A stretch of 64,000 bases of DNA from Bradyrhizobium sp. JYMT SZCCT0428 (GCF_018131075.1 NZ_JAFCLS010000038.1:19288-83287), one strand, 5' to 3'; shown: positions 17,746-27,204, counted from the first letter of the stretch. Notes: generated by a model not told the origin, from the sequence alone. Translations and numbers: made by a program.

Positions 17746-19304
17746 GAGGGTGCCCCGGAGAGATGCGAGTGTAGGCGCTTAAGGCACGCTAGGGGATCAT
17801 TGCTTTCCTTGATAATCTGCTCGACTTCGGGGGAGTAATCAAAAATGGGGAACGTCATTTCCCCTTTATCTAAGAGCACGTTTGCCTTGTCGATGCTGCT
17901 TGACGCTACGGCTGCGATGCGTTGATCCGCGAGCCAAACCGGAGATCCCTTCTTCGTCTTGATTGCTTCCAGTGCGAGTCTGTGAAAAACGAAGCAGCGT
18001 TGCCAATCGAGATACAACGGCTCGGGGATTGTCAGCTCAAAATGTGAAAGATGTTTTTTGCGCGATCCAAACATTCGTGCGCGCTGAATATAAGTATCTT
18101 GCTGTATTTTGTGCTTTGAATCTCGTGTGAAAAACATGGACAGCAAATTGTCGAATGTCACTCCGCGCGAAACAATATTGCCTCCGATAATAAACGTGAA
18201 CATCGCAGCAGGTGACGTGGCGGATTTGAAATCGACGTTCTTGTCCCTCTCGCTGTTCATAATGATTGTGGTGGTCTGATCGCAATTTCGGACAATATAG
18301 CCAAGAATTCGACCGGCTTGTTCAACCCCGTAGAGTTTGGCAGCAATTTTGTCGAGTTCGTGTGTGTAGGTCTCGAATTTTTTCGAATGCACATCCGACA
18401 AGGCATTCATCACATCATCGATCGGCTTCTTATCCGATTTATGGTCGAGTTTCTTGCCGCTCGTATGAATCAGCATCGAAAAATTTTCGTCGGCGCCTGT
18501 AGATAAATTTAAAGCCGCTGCGCGAACGAGAAATCGAAAAATTGCTTTCCGCAGATACTTGGGGCTGTCGTCGGTGTCAGGCAGGGTTTGGAGCGAGAAG
18601 GTTACGTCGGTATCGAGTGGGAAGAAAACGTCTTGGCCGGTGTAGGCTTCATGCGGCGGAAAATTGACCCATTTCTCATTGTCATTATCAAAAGTGTTGT
18701 TGAGGTCCAATCGCGCGGGTGTTGCAGTCACACCAATGTAAATTCCATCATTGCTAATGAGCTTCTTTATTAGCGCGTTGATGCTAGTTACGTCACCTTT
18801 ATTGATTAGGGCATTGGGTGTTGCAAAGTCAGCCTCATCGTCGATGACGACCTTTTCACGAACTCTCTCGAGCTTTTGGTTTAGCTTGGTGAGATCACTT
18901 GCGTTCTTTTTGCAAAAGACAACGTGATAACCGGTCGCGAACGAGTATTCGGGATCGATGACGTCAGAAAAATTGCGCGCCGCTGGCGAGAGATTGGATC
19001 GCTGAAAACGATCGAGGTTTTGCTGAAGTAGCTGCACGCTGTCGTTCAGCAGGTGGATAATGATGCGGTTTCCGTCGTCGAGAAGCTTGGCGGTAAGACA
19101 GATCATCATTTCCGTCTTGCCGCTCTGCGGTTCGCCGTAGATAACGAAAGAATTCGTTTCTGCTTTGAGCGTGTCTTCCGCACTAGATACGGCCGTCTCG
19201 ATGCACGACGTCTGTTTGCCGAGCTTTTTGAGGCGATTTAGCTGAGCCTGATATCGGTCACGCTGAGTCGCGATTACTCGCAGATCGTCTACATTGAAAG
19301 CCAA
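17670..19304 (-). CDS. Z1-domain superfamily 2-type ATPase, probably 3'-truncated
   Basis: Up to 544 residues from a TTG with a GGGGGA ribosome site. The ATPase core shows Walker A GEPQSGKTE (about 57-65), Walker B VVIDDEADF, motif III GVTATPAR, and the Z1 signature GGNIVSRGVTFDNL...DTYIQRARMFGSR (about 385-430). Z1 proteins usually belong to multi-gene modules with Hsp90-like ATPases and restriction-type nucleases, proposed to act in phage defence; none of those partners is here. Codon use is visibly AT-richer than in the neighbours, indicating transfer. The last 30 or so residues read through the DUF2235 leader and start codon in another frame, so the native C-terminus is probably lost. Confidence 0.8.
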   Translation of the reverse strand: MAFNVDDLRVIATQRDRYQAQLNRLKKLGKQTSCIETAVSSAEDTLKAETNSFVIYGEPQSGKTEMMICLTAKLLDDGNRIIIHLLNDSVQLLQQNLDRFQRSNLSPAARNFSDVIDPEYSFATGYHVVFCKKNASDLTKLNQKLERVREKVVIDDEADFATPNALINKGDVTSINALIKKLISNDGIYIGVTATPARLDLNNTFDNDNEKWVNFPPHEAYTGQDVFFPLDTDVTFSLQTLPDTDDSPKYLRKAIFRFLVRAAALNLSTGADENFSMLIHTSGKKLDHKSDKKPIDDVMNALSDVHSKKFETYTHELDKIAAKLYGVEQAGRILGYIVRNCDQTTTIIMNSERDKNVDFKSATSPAAMFTFIIGGNIVSRGVTFDNLLSMFFTRDSKHKIQQDTYIQRARMFGSRKKHLSHFELTIPEPLYLDWQRCFVFHRLALEAIKTKKGSPVWLADQRIAAVASSSIDKANVLLDKGEMTFPIFDYSPEVEQIIKESNDPLACLKRLHSHLSGAPSWIPETSSSAATAPATRFPKTSPMC

Positions 19305-19350
19305 CTATTCCCCCTAAGTTGAACTCCATATTCGTTCGATCATAGCGAGT

Positions 19351-20100
19351 ATCACCTCGGCGCGCTGGCCCGTCATCCGCTTCGTCGGCGTCTGGGATAC
19401 GGTGGCGAGCGTCATCGTGCCGCGGCCCGACCGGTTCTATCTCCCGAGCCTGGAGGAACTGGCCTGGACGCTGCAGAACCCGAGCGTGCAGATTTTCCGC
19501 CAGGCGATCTCGATCGACGAGCGGCGCTGCATGTTCCGCCTGAAGAAGTGGGACGCGCCGCAGACCTACAAGCCGGTCCGCTTCAACGACATCAAGAACG
19601 CGCCGCAGGATATCCTGCAGGTTTGGTTTTCAGGCGTGCATGCCGATATCGGCGGCGGCTATCCCGAAAAGCAATCCGGCCTCTCCAAATATCCGCTGCT
19701 CTGGATGATCGACGAGGCCGAGAAAGCCGGCCTCAGGTTCAACCACGCCAACGTCAACCAGCTCGCCTGGGGCTATCAGCGCAAGAACAGCCCGTTCTCC
19801 TATGTCGCGCCTGATGTGCGCGGCGAGGTGCACAATTCGCTTGTTGGCGCATGGTGGATTCTCGAATTCCTGCCGAAGAGCGCGAAGTACCGGGAGTGGC
19901 CGAAGCGGCAGGTGTATTTCGGGTTCTACATTCCGGATGCGGAGCCAAGGGTGATTCGGGAGGGCGCGGTTGTGCATGAGTCGGTGGTGAAGCGGATGGC
20001 CGAGGTGAAGGATTATCGGCCGGTGAATTTGCCGGAGAAATACGAGACCTGGCCGATGCCGGTGAAGGCGGAAGCGGTGGAGATGCCGGCGGAGGTGTGA
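19351..20100 (+). pseudogene. DUF2235 hydrolase, C-terminal half (disrupted)
   Basis: About 249 residues beginning ITSARWPVIRFVGVWDTVAS and containing the catalytic aspartate context GVWDTV and the histidine context GVHADIGGGY. These complete the Ser-Asp-His triad begun in the reversed N-terminal half at 17206-17745. No start codon with ribosome site fits; a GTG at 19402 is the first possible initiator. Joining the ATC codon at 17206-17208 (minus strand) to that at 19351-19353 gives one uninterrupted DUF2235 frame of about 430 codons, the usual family length. Confidence 0.87.
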
Positions 20101-20130
20101 GCCCGAACGCGCGCCAAGTGAAAGGCGCGT

Positions 20131-20320
20131 TCCCTCCCCCCTTGCGGGGGAGGGTTAGGGAGAGGGGTGGCGGCAGCGGGACTGCCGGTGTGACGCTTTC
20201 CCTATCCGCGCGTGCGATGGCGAGACGACAGCAATCCATCAGACACCGCCGATGACGCCACCCCTCTCCCCCGCCCTAAGAGCGAGCTTCGCTCGTCTCG
20301 ACCCCGCAAGGGGGGAGGGA
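20131..20320. repeat. Dispersed palindromic repeat, family D (wide inverted pair)
   Basis: tccctccccccttgcggggg with gggagaggggtgg at the left pairs with ccacccctctccc and cgcaaggggggaggga at the right, enclosing about 90 bases. The right arm is interrupted by a small hairpin (gagcgagcttcgctc). Confidence 0.85.
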
Positions 20321-20345
20321 GCGACCGTTCGGGCGGCTCGATCGG

Positions 20346-20429
20346 CGTCATTGCGAGCGAAGCGAAGCAATCCATGGCGCGGCATAGCGGCTATGGATTG
20401 CTTCGTCGTTTGCGCTCCTCGCAATGACG
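20346..20429. repeat. Dispersed palindromic repeat, family B
   Basis: Arms cgtcattgcgagcgaagcg and gctcctcgcaatgacg, inner arms aagcaatccat and atggattgctt. Confidence 0.9.
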
Positions 20430-20788
20430 TTTTGCCGCGGCAAATTGACCCGACGGGCAGATCACTTCTGTTTTACGGAAATCATGTCAAGCCCAAAATT
20501 TCCGAAAATCAAAAATAATCCTCTTCCCTTCCACCCCAAATCACCTGCACATCAGTAGTCATCCCGTCCCACTCAGAGGGGCGTCGGCCGTCGTCATGAC
20601 GAGGGACGGGGATGCGGTGGACGCTGACGTTGCGATTGACGGTCGCGGCTGAGGCGTACGGTGAAAGCGTGTGGTCCTGGCGCCCGTAACGGCGTCAAGC
20701 TCTGAGGAAGCTAACGCTTCCGAGGGGTGACGGTGGCAATAGAGGCCGTCTCACCGGGGAGAGCGCGTCATAAGCCGTAAAGCCACTG

Positions 20789-20897
20789 CGCAGGGAATGT
20801 CGGATGTTCTCCGCTGCCCTGTATGCTCATGTGCCGCTTTTTTAGCACAGAACGCACATGAGACCGCGGGTGCAGCGCGCATCCGGCATTCCCTGCG
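20789..20897. repeat. Large two-arm hairpin element
   Basis: Outer arms cgcagggaatgtcggatg (20789-20806) and catccggcattccctgcg (20880-20897) pair with a single mismatch; inner arms ctcatgtgc (20826-20834) and gcacatgag (20854-20862) pair perfectly. It resembles dispersed elements common in Bradyrhizobium chromosomes; whether it is transcribed is unknown. Confidence 0.7.
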
Positions 20898-21272
20898 CCC
20901 TCTGGATTTTCGGGGGCGAACGATTTGAACAACCCGGGCGAAACCTGCCGCGGGAATGTAGAGGTGTGTTTGCCACCACTCGCGCCGCACGGACGGTCGG
21001 CTCCCTCCCCCCTTGCGGGGGAGGGAACGGAGTTGGGCTCGCAATGACAGCAGTGCAAAAATCCTACCCCACCTTCACCATCAGTGCGCCGCCAAACGCG
21101 GCGGCCCAAATCTCCGTAGTTTCACTGAGTAGCTCGCCCAATGGATTGCTTCGCTTCGCTCGCAATGACGGTGAGAGGCCGGCCCAACATCCCGAATTTT
21201 ACCGACTGTTCAGCTATTCACCATACCCTTTTCGCCTGTGCCAGAATTGGCTTCGAACGCTCAGGACGAGCG

Positions 21273-22394
21273 ATGCTAGAACAATCCATCGCCGATGAGG
21301 TCGAGGCGGCCATCAAGGCCGGCTCGGCGCAAAAACACCTCGAGACCTTTCGCCGCGTCACGGACCTGTTCCTGACCTCGGCCGACGGCTTCAATGGCGA
21401 ACAGATCGAGCTGTTCGGCGACGTGCTCGAACGGCTGATCAGGACCATCGAGCTGCGCGCCATCGCCGACGTCAGCGCGCGCATCGCGCTCGCCGAAATG
21501 AGCAACCAGCTCGCGTCGGTGAAGCAGGCGCCGCATGCCGTGATCCGCCGCCTCGCCCACAACGAGGATATTTCGGTCGCGGCGCCCGTGCTGACCGAAT
21601 CCGCGCGGCTGTCCGCGGAGGATCTGGTCGAGCTCGCGCAGAGCAAGAGCGAGGCGCATCTCCTGGCAATATCCGGCCGCTGGTGGCTCGCCGAGATCGT
21701 CACCGACGCGCTGCTGGCGCGGCATTATCCGAGCGTCAGCCGCAAGCTCGTCGCCAATCCCGGCGCCAAGGTTTCCACGAATGGTTTTGCGGTGCTGCTG
21801 GCGCAGGCCGAACACGATCCGGAGCTTGCGGTCGAGACCGGCATCCGCGTCGACCTGCCGGCGCATATCAGGCGGCAATTGCTGCGCGACGCCACTGAAG
21901 CCGTGCGCACGCGGCTGCTGTCGCGCGCGCCGCCGCATCTGTTCGAGGAAATCCGCGGCGCGATCGCGGCCGCCGCCGACGGCGCCAGCCGCGAAATGTC
22001 CCGCGTGCGCGATTTTGCCTCCGCCAAGCGCTACGTGACGCTGCTCGCCAAGAACGGCCAGCTCAACGAAGGCGCGCTGATGAGTTTTGCCAGGCAGCGC
22101 AAATACGAGGAGACGGTGGCAGCACTCGCCGAATTGTCGCGCTCCGGCATCGACGTCATCCGCCCGCTGATGCAGAGCCTGCGCGACGAAGGCCTGCTGG
22201 TTCCCTGCCGCGTTGCGGGGCTGAGCTGGGAGACCGTCGCCGCCGTGCTCGACAGCCGTTTTGCATCAGGGAATATGGGCCCGCACGAACTGGCGCAGGC
22301 CAAATCGCAATACGCCAAGCTGACGCTGGACAACGCACAGCGCATGCTGCGGTTCTGGCAGGTGAAGGCGACCGATGCACCGGGGGTAAACTGA
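21273..22394 (+). CDS. DUF2336 domain protein
   Basis: 373 residues. The ATG at 21273 has AGGACGAG just upstream; an earlier in-frame ATG would translate repeat sequence and is rejected. The protein is almost entirely helical with HEAT-like repeated pairs (ISVAAPVLTESARLSAEDLVELAQ; PSVSRKLVANPGAKVSTNGFAVLLAQ), as expected for DUF2336, a family found in alphaproteobacteria next to signalling genes. It is probably a cytosolic scaffold; function not established. Confidence 0.87.
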   Translation: MLEQSIADEVEAAIKAGSAQKHLETFRRVTDLFLTSADGFNGEQIELFGDVLERLIRTIELRAIADVSARIALAEMSNQLASVKQAPHAVIRRLAHNEDISVAAPVLTESARLSAEDLVELAQSKSEAHLLAISGRWWLAEIVTDALLARHYPSVSRKLVANPGAKVSTNGFAVLLAQAEHDPELAVETGIRVDLPAHIRRQLLRDATEAVRTRLLSRAPPHLFEEIRGAIAAAADGASREMSRVRDFASAKRYVTLLAKNGQLNEGALMSFARQRKYEETVAALAELSRSGIDVIRPLMQSLRDEGLLVPCRVAGLSWETVAAVLDSRFASGNMGPHELAQAKSQYAKLTLDNAQRMLRFWQVKATDAPGVN

Positions 22395-22415
22395 GGGATG
22401 CGCCAAAGCGCATCC

Positions 22416-22540
22416 GTCATCCCGGGATGGTCCGAAGGACCAGACCCCAGGTGCGCAATTGCGCACCGGGGGATCTCGAGATTCTCAGGTGCGCAATTGC
22501 GCACCAAAGTTCGATGCTACGCATCGCCCCGGAATGACAA
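22416..22540. repeat. Dispersed repeat, family E, with twin 18-bp palindrome
   Basis: Contains two identical perfect palindromes ggtgcgcaattgcgcacc at 22450-22467 and 22488-22505, within a larger inverted structure (catcccgggatgg ... ccccggaatgac). A related element is at 23764-23865. Confidence 0.8.
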
Positions 22541-22543
22541 TCG

Positions 22544-23644
22544 TCACGCCGCGCGAATGAGACTCGCGTCGAGGTGCTTCAGCCGCGGCATCACTTCCTG
22601 CTTCAGCAGGCGCAGCGAATGGTGCCACGCTTCCGGCTTGTGCTTGTAGTCGAAGCCAAAGACCAGCAGCGTGCCGAAGCCGCCGACCTCGTGATAGATC
22701 TTCTCGATCTTCTCGGCGCAGGTTGCAGGCGAGCCGACGATCCAGTTGCGCTTCGCGCAATAGTCGGCGGTGACATCCGAGTCAGGCACGTCGGGCGCGT
22801 GCTTGAGGTAGTCCTTGAAACCGAAATGCCCGAGCAGGGGGAGAAAATACTCGGTCATCATCCGGCCCATCATGTCGCCGACCGACAGCCGCCAGGCCTC
22901 CTCGTCGGTATCGGCGATGAACACCTCGCGCACCAGCCGCCAGTCCTGCCGGTTCGGCTTGCGGCCGGTCTTGGCGGCGCCGATCTCCACCGATTCCCAG
23001 TGGCTGCCGACATAGGCCGGGTTGAGGTTGAGGCTCATCGGGATATAGCCGCGCTCGCCGGCGAGCTTGAGCGTATCCGATCCCTTGGAGAGGCCGGCGA
23101 CGCCGATCGGCGGATGCGGCGCCTGCAGCGGCTTGAGGTGGGGCTTGAGGAAGTCGAACATCACGTCGGGCTTGTTCACGGTCCAAAACTTGCCCTGGTG
23201 CGACCACGGCGCGTCCTCGGTCCACATTTTGAGGATGATCTCCAGCGCCTCGCGGGTCATGTCGCGGTTCTGGCCGGACATGCCGTCGACGTTGAACATC
23301 GCCCAGTCGCTCGGCAGGCCCGACGCGGCGACGCCGAAGTTCAATCGGCCGCCGGAGAGATGGTCGAGCATCGCGACGCGGTTGGCGAGTTCGGCGGGGT
23401 GGTGATAGGGCAGCAGGAAACCGCCGGGGCCGAGGCGGATATTTTTGGTCTGCAGAAACGCCTGCGCGAGGATCAAATCGGGCGAGGGGTGCGGCTCCCA
23501 GGGCGCGGTGTGGTGTTCGCCGATCCAGGCTTCCTGATAGCCGAGCTCATCGAGCCATCGTAGCGTCTGCAAGTCCCAGTCGTGACCCTCCTTCAACCCG
23601 CACTCCGGCGGATGGGACGGCATCGTGAAATATCCGATCTCCAT
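22544..23644 (-). CDS. LLM-class flavin-dependent monooxygenase (luciferase-like)
   Basis: 366 residues. The bacterial-luciferase barrel is clear: MEIGYFTMPSHPP, EAWIGEHHTAPWEP, RLGPGGFLLPYHHPAELANRVAMLDHLSGGRLNFGV. It resembles the long-chain/limonene-type monooxygenases that use reduced flavin from a partner reductase to oxidise hydrophobic substrates. The neighbouring old-yellow-enzyme gene is not itself a flavin reductase, so the partner is unknown. Leftward, probably co-regulated with the next flavoenzyme. Confidence 0.87.
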   Translation of the reverse strand: MEIGYFTMPSHPPECGLKEGHDWDLQTLRWLDELGYQEAWIGEHHTAPWEPHPSPDLILAQAFLQTKNIRLGPGGFLLPYHHPAELANRVAMLDHLSGGRLNFGVAASGLPSDWAMFNVDGMSGQNRDMTREALEIILKMWTEDAPWSHQGKFWTVNKPDVMFDFLKPHLKPLQAPHPPIGVAGLSKGSDTLKLAGERGYIPMSLNLNPAYVGSHWESVEIGAAKTGRKPNRQDWRLVREVFIADTDEEAWRLSVGDMMGRMMTEYFLPLLGHFGFKDYLKHAPDVPDSDVTADYCAKRNWIVGSPATCAEKIEKIYHEVGGFGTLLVFGFDYKHKPEAWHHSLRLLKQEVMPRLKHLDASLIRAA

Positions 23645-23763
23645 GGGGCGTCCTCTCGCTGTTTTTTCAAAACGCGTCTGTCGCGCGCAAGCGAGAGCAT
23701 AGCACGCCGGGCGTGTGGCCGAGATATGACGAATTCGTCAGGCAGAAATTCGCGCGGCGTCAT

Positions 23764-23865
23764 CGTCATTCTGGGGCGATGCGAAGCATCGAACCCGGAA
23801 TCTCGAGATTCCCCGATGCGCATTGCGCATCTGAGGTCTGGTGCTAGCGCACCATCCCGGAATGA
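23764..23865. repeat. Dispersed repeat, family E (second copy)
   Basis: Palindromes gatgcgaagcatc, gaatctcgagattc, gatgcgcattgcgcatc and ggtgctagcgcacc occur in series between outer arms cgtcattctgggg and ccatcccggaatgac. Confidence 0.8.
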
Positions 23866-23881
23866 CATTGCGAAGAGTCGC

Positions 23882-24994
23882 TTACCGCGTGCCGAACGTG
23901 GTGGCGCCGAACAGCGCCTTTTGCGTCGAGGGTTGCGAGCGCCAATATTGCGGCGGTGCAAACACTTCGCCGCCGAGTTCGGCGGCGGCGTGCCAGCCCC
24001 AGCGCGGGTCGTAGAGCATGCCGCGGGCCAGCGCGACCATGTCGGCCTTGCCGGAGGCCACGATCTCCTCGGCCTGTCTGGCTTCGGTGATCAGTCCGAC
24101 CGCAATCGTCGTGAGGCCGGTCGCCTGCTTGATGGCCTCCGCGAACCGCACCTGATAGCCGGGGCCGAGCGGAATTTTTTGCAACGGCGAAACGCCGCCC
24201 GACGACGCGTCGATCCAGTCGACGCCGCGCTGCTTCAACGCCTTGGCATATTCGATGGTCTGCGCCAGATCCCAGCCGCCCTCGACCCAGTCGGTCGAGG
24301 AAAGCCGCAAGCCTACCGGCTTGTCGTGCGGAAACGCCGCGCGCACTGCGTCGAACACTTCGAGCGGAAAGCGCATGCGATTCTCCAGCGACCCGCCATA
24401 TTGATCGGTGCGCTGGTTGGAAATCGGCGACAGGAATTGATGCAGCAGATAGCCATGGGCGCTGTGCACCTCGATGGCGTCGATGCCGAGCCGCTCGGCG
24501 CGCCTGGTGGCAGCAACGAACGCATCGCGCACGCGGACAAGACCCGCGGCGTCGAACGCCTTTGGCGGCGTCTCGCTCTCCTTGTGCGCAATCGCCGACG
24601 GCCCTTCCGCCTGCCAGCCGCCTTCGGAAACCGGGATCAGCTGGCCGCCGTCCCACGGCGTGTGGCTCGACGCCTTGCGGCCGGCGTGGGCGAGCTGGAT
24701 CATCACGGCAGCCTTGGAGCGCTTGCGCACCGAGGCCAGGATCGGCTTCAGCGCCGCCTCGTTGGCGTCATTGTAGAGGCCGAGGCAGCCCGGCGTGATC
24801 CGGCCGATCGCCTCGACCGCCGTTGCCTCGATGCAGAAGATCGAGGCGCCCGACAGCGCCAGCGAGTTGATGTGCGTGAAGTGCCAGTCATTGGCGTCGC
24901 CATCATCAGAGGAATACTGGCACATCGGCGCCACCATGATGCGGTTGGCGAGCTTCAGGCCACGCAGCTGGATCGGGGAAAACAGGTTGCTCAT
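23882..24994 (-). CDS. NADH:flavin oxidoreductase (old yellow enzyme, YqjM/NamA class)
   Basis: 370 residues from the ATG with an AGGAA site eight bases upstream; a longer frame from 25087 adds an Arg-rich stretch with no support. FMN/substrate motifs: MVAPMCQYSS (22-31), IQLAHAGRKAS, HSAHGYLLHQFLSP with the His/His pair typical of enals reduction, NQRTDQYGGSLENRMRF, and RGMLYDPRWGWHAA at the end. These enzymes reduce activated C=C bonds with NADPH. It is followed leftward by the LLM monooxygenase. Confidence 0.92.
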   Translation of the reverse strand: MSNLFSPIQLRGLKLANRIMVAPMCQYSSDDGDANDWHFTHINSLALSGASIFCIEATAVEAIGRITPGCLGLYNDANEAALKPILASVRKRSKAAVMIQLAHAGRKASSHTPWDGGQLIPVSEGGWQAEGPSAIAHKESETPPKAFDAAGLVRVRDAFVAATRRAERLGIDAIEVHSAHGYLLHQFLSPISNQRTDQYGGSLENRMRFPLEVFDAVRAAFPHDKPVGLRLSSTDWVEGGWDLAQTIEYAKALKQRGVDWIDASSGGVSPLQKIPLGPGYQVRFAEAIKQATGLTTIAVGLITEARQAEEIVASGKADMVALARGMLYDPRWGWHAAAELGGEVFAPPQYWRSQPSTQKALFGATTFGTR

Positions 24995-25095
24995 GGGGAT
25001 TCCTGGGGGATATCCGGACCGGGGGAAAGCATGCTGGCCTCCTCTGTAGCGAGCCGCCCCCTTCCCCTCAACCCGCCGCCGGCGCAACCCTCCCC

Positions 25096-26058
25096 TTACG
25101 GTTTGATTCCGGCGGCCTTGATCAGCTCAAAATTGGCCGCGATCTCGCGCTTGAGGAGTGCGTCCATCTCGCCGGGGGTCATCGGCATCGGCTCGATGGC
25201 GAGCTTTTTCAGGCCCTCCTGCGTCACCGGATCAGCCAGCACCTTGGTGCCCGCCGCATGCAATTTGTCGACGATCTCGCGCGGCGTCTTCGACGGCACC
25301 AAGACGCCAAACCAGATCGCGCTGTCGGCATCCTTCAATCCGACATCGACCGGGCTCGGCACATCGGGTAGCTCGGTGGCGCGTTTGGCCGTCGACACCA
25401 CGAGCGCGCGCACCTGGCCCTGCTGGATCAACGGCAGCGCGGTCGCCAGCGGACAGAAATAGAAGTCGATCCGGCCGCCAAGGATATCGGCGATCACCTC
25501 GCCGCCGCCGCGATAGGGAATGTGGGTGGCCTCGAAGCCGGCGGCGAGGCGGAATTTTTCGGAACTGATATGGACCGCGCTGCCGATGCCGACCGAACCG
25601 TAGGAGATCGATCCGGGCTTCGCCTTGGCGTCCGCGATGAAATCCCCGATGGTTTTCCACGGACGCGAATTCGGCACGATCATCACATTGGCGGTGGAGC
25701 CGATCATCAGCACCGAGGCGAGGTCGCGCGCGGCATCGAAGGCCAGATTCGGAAAGATCGCCGGTGCGATCGTCAACGCGTTGGAATTGGAGAGAATGCT
25801 GTAGCCGTCCGGATCAGCCTTCGCCACCAGGCCCGACCCGACCGTGCCGCCCGCGCCGGCGCGATTCTCGATCACGATCGGCTGGCCAAGCTCAACCGCC
25901 AGGCGATCGAACAGCAGCCGCGGCACGACGTCGGCCGCGCTGCCCGCGCCAAAGGGGATGGTCGCCTTGATCATCCGGGTGGGCCAGGTTTCCGCCTGCG
26001 CAGCGAAACCAGAGAAAACGATCGAAAGAATGAAAACTACGCGAATGGACCTGGTCAT
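25096..26058 (-). CDS. Bug-family tripartite tricarboxylate transporter binding protein
   Basis: 320 residues from the ATG with GGAG eight bases upstream, opening a Sec signal (MTRSIRVVFILSIVFSGFAAQAE). Mature features are typical of TctC/Bug proteins: WPTRMIKATIPFGAGSAADVVPR, GQPIVIENRAGAGGTVGS, and VPSKTPREIVDKLHAAG. Such proteins bind carboxylates in the periplasm. TctA/TctB membrane genes are absent here, as is common for orphan Bug proteins. Ligand unknown. Confidence 0.92.
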   Translation of the reverse strand: MTRSIRVVFILSIVFSGFAAQAETWPTRMIKATIPFGAGSAADVVPRLLFDRLAVELGQPIVIENRAGAGGTVGSGLVAKADPDGYSILSNSNALTIAPAIFPNLAFDAARDLASVLMIGSTANVMIVPNSRPWKTIGDFIADAKAKPGSISYGSVGIGSAVHISSEKFRLAAGFEATHIPYRGGGEVIADILGGRIDFYFCPLATALPLIQQGQVRALVVSTAKRATELPDVPSPVDVGLKDADSAIWFGVLVPSKTPREIVDKLHAAGTKVLADPVTQEGLKKLAIEPMPMTPGEMDALLKREIAANFELIKAAGIKP

Positions 26059-26129
26059 CAAATGCTCCGGTTTCACTGCCCGCATCGCTGCAAGAACCGT
26101 TCCGCAAGCAGCGCTACTCCCCGCCTGCC

Positions 26130-27200
26130 TCAATCCACCAGCGTGAACTGCAGCAGCAGATTGCGCTGGATCATCGAGAAATTGTCGTCGGAGATCAGCG
26201 TCAGCACCGTATCGCCCTCGTCGGTCACATGGGCGTCGATGCCTTCCAGATTGTCGATCTCACTGCCGAGATCGGCGTTGAAGATCGTGGGACCATCGAT
26301 CACAGCGCCGGGGGCGATCGAGTTGGGCGCGATGCGCCGGATCCGGACGCCGATGCCGCCGAGCATGGAAAATTTGCGCTCCAGCAACAACAGCTGCCCC
26401 GAGGGCAACAACACCGCGTCGCTGACGTCGAAATTCTCGGTGCGGCGGATGCTGAACTGGCCGGGCGTCTTGCCGCCGATCAGGAAGGCCATGATGTTAC
26501 CGTCGGCGTCGAGGCCGCGCTCGGAGATCGCGACCAGCGTCCCCGCCAGGGCAAAGCCCTTCGGCACCATCACCAGCGCCTCGAGCCCCTTGTTGAACGG
26601 CAGCTTGCGCGCCGCCGGCGGCAACGGCAGCGGCTCGCCGAGCGAGCGCGTAAAACCCTTGGCGAAATCGAACCGCAGTATCTGATTGACGCGTTCCAGG
26701 CTGACATAAACGTAAGAACCATCGAGTGCGATCGCCTCGGTATCGTACCAACCGCGCGCGGTGATCGGCTTGCCATCGGGACCGAGTATCGGCGACGCTT
26801 CGACATCGTCGAGGCCGGTCATCTCGCGGCCCTTGTAGACGATGCGGCCGGTAAACCAGCCGCCCTTGTCGCTGATGGCGATGAAGCGCTCGCCCTTGGC
26901 ATCGAGCCGCAGCCCCGACAGGCCGCCGAAGCCGCGAAACCGCGAGGTCAGAATCAACCCGCTGCGGTATTCCAGCGAGCCAAACCGCACATGTGAGCGG
27001 TCGCGGGTATCGAACGACGGTAGCGGCCTTGCATTGACCTCGATCGAGACCGGCGCGGTGACCGAATATTCATCCGGGATTGCCGGCTTCGGCGGCCGCT
27101 GAACTGCGGTCTGCGCATGCGCGATGGCCGGCAGCGCCACGGCCGAGAGCCCCGCCGCTGCAGTTGTCAGAAAGCGACGGCGGCTCACCGGTGCGCGCAT
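26130..27200 (-). CDS. TAT-exported esterase-like phytase family protein
   Basis: 356 residues from the ATG at 27200, four bases past the cobT stop, beginning with a twin-arginine signal (SRRRFLTTAAAGLSAVALPAIAHA). The body is a beta-propeller of the phytase-like esterase family: FGGLSGLRLDAKGERFIAISDKGGWFTG, WYDTEAIALDGSYVYVSLE, and EIDNLEGIDAHVTDEG. Phosphatase or esterase activity is proposed for the family but is not shown here. Close spacing suggests translation coupled to cobT. Confidence 0.85.
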   Translation of the reverse strand: MRAPVSRRRFLTTAAAGLSAVALPAIAHAQTAVQRPPKPAIPDEYSVTAPVSIEVNARPLPSFDTRDRSHVRFGSLEYRSGLILTSRFRGFGGLSGLRLDAKGERFIAISDKGGWFTGRIVYKGREMTGLDDVEASPILGPDGKPITARGWYDTEAIALDGSYVYVSLERVNQILRFDFAKGFTRSLGEPLPLPPAARKLPFNKGLEALVMVPKGFALAGTLVAISERGLDADGNIMAFLIGGKTPGQFSIRRTENFDVSDAVLLPSGQLLLLERKFSMLGGIGVRIRRIAPNSIAPGAVIDGPTIFNADLGSEIDNLEGIDAHVTDEGDTVLTLISDDNFSMIQRNLLLQFTLVD

Positions 27201-27204
27201 ACTC

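Larger units (their letters stand above)
20101..21272. other. Long intergenic region filled with repeats, no gene
   Basis: This 1.17-kb gap holds a family D inverted pair, a family B copy, a large hairpin element, a lone family D arm at 21001-21029 and a half family B copy at 21141-21170. Open frames in it are repeat-derived and lack ribosome sites. It is a repeat hot spot next to the rearranged DUF2235 locus. Confidence 0.75.

Noticed and set aside
23582..25462. 626-codon plus-strand open frame
   Set aside because: Runs antisense through parts of three clear leftward genes and two repeats; no domain.
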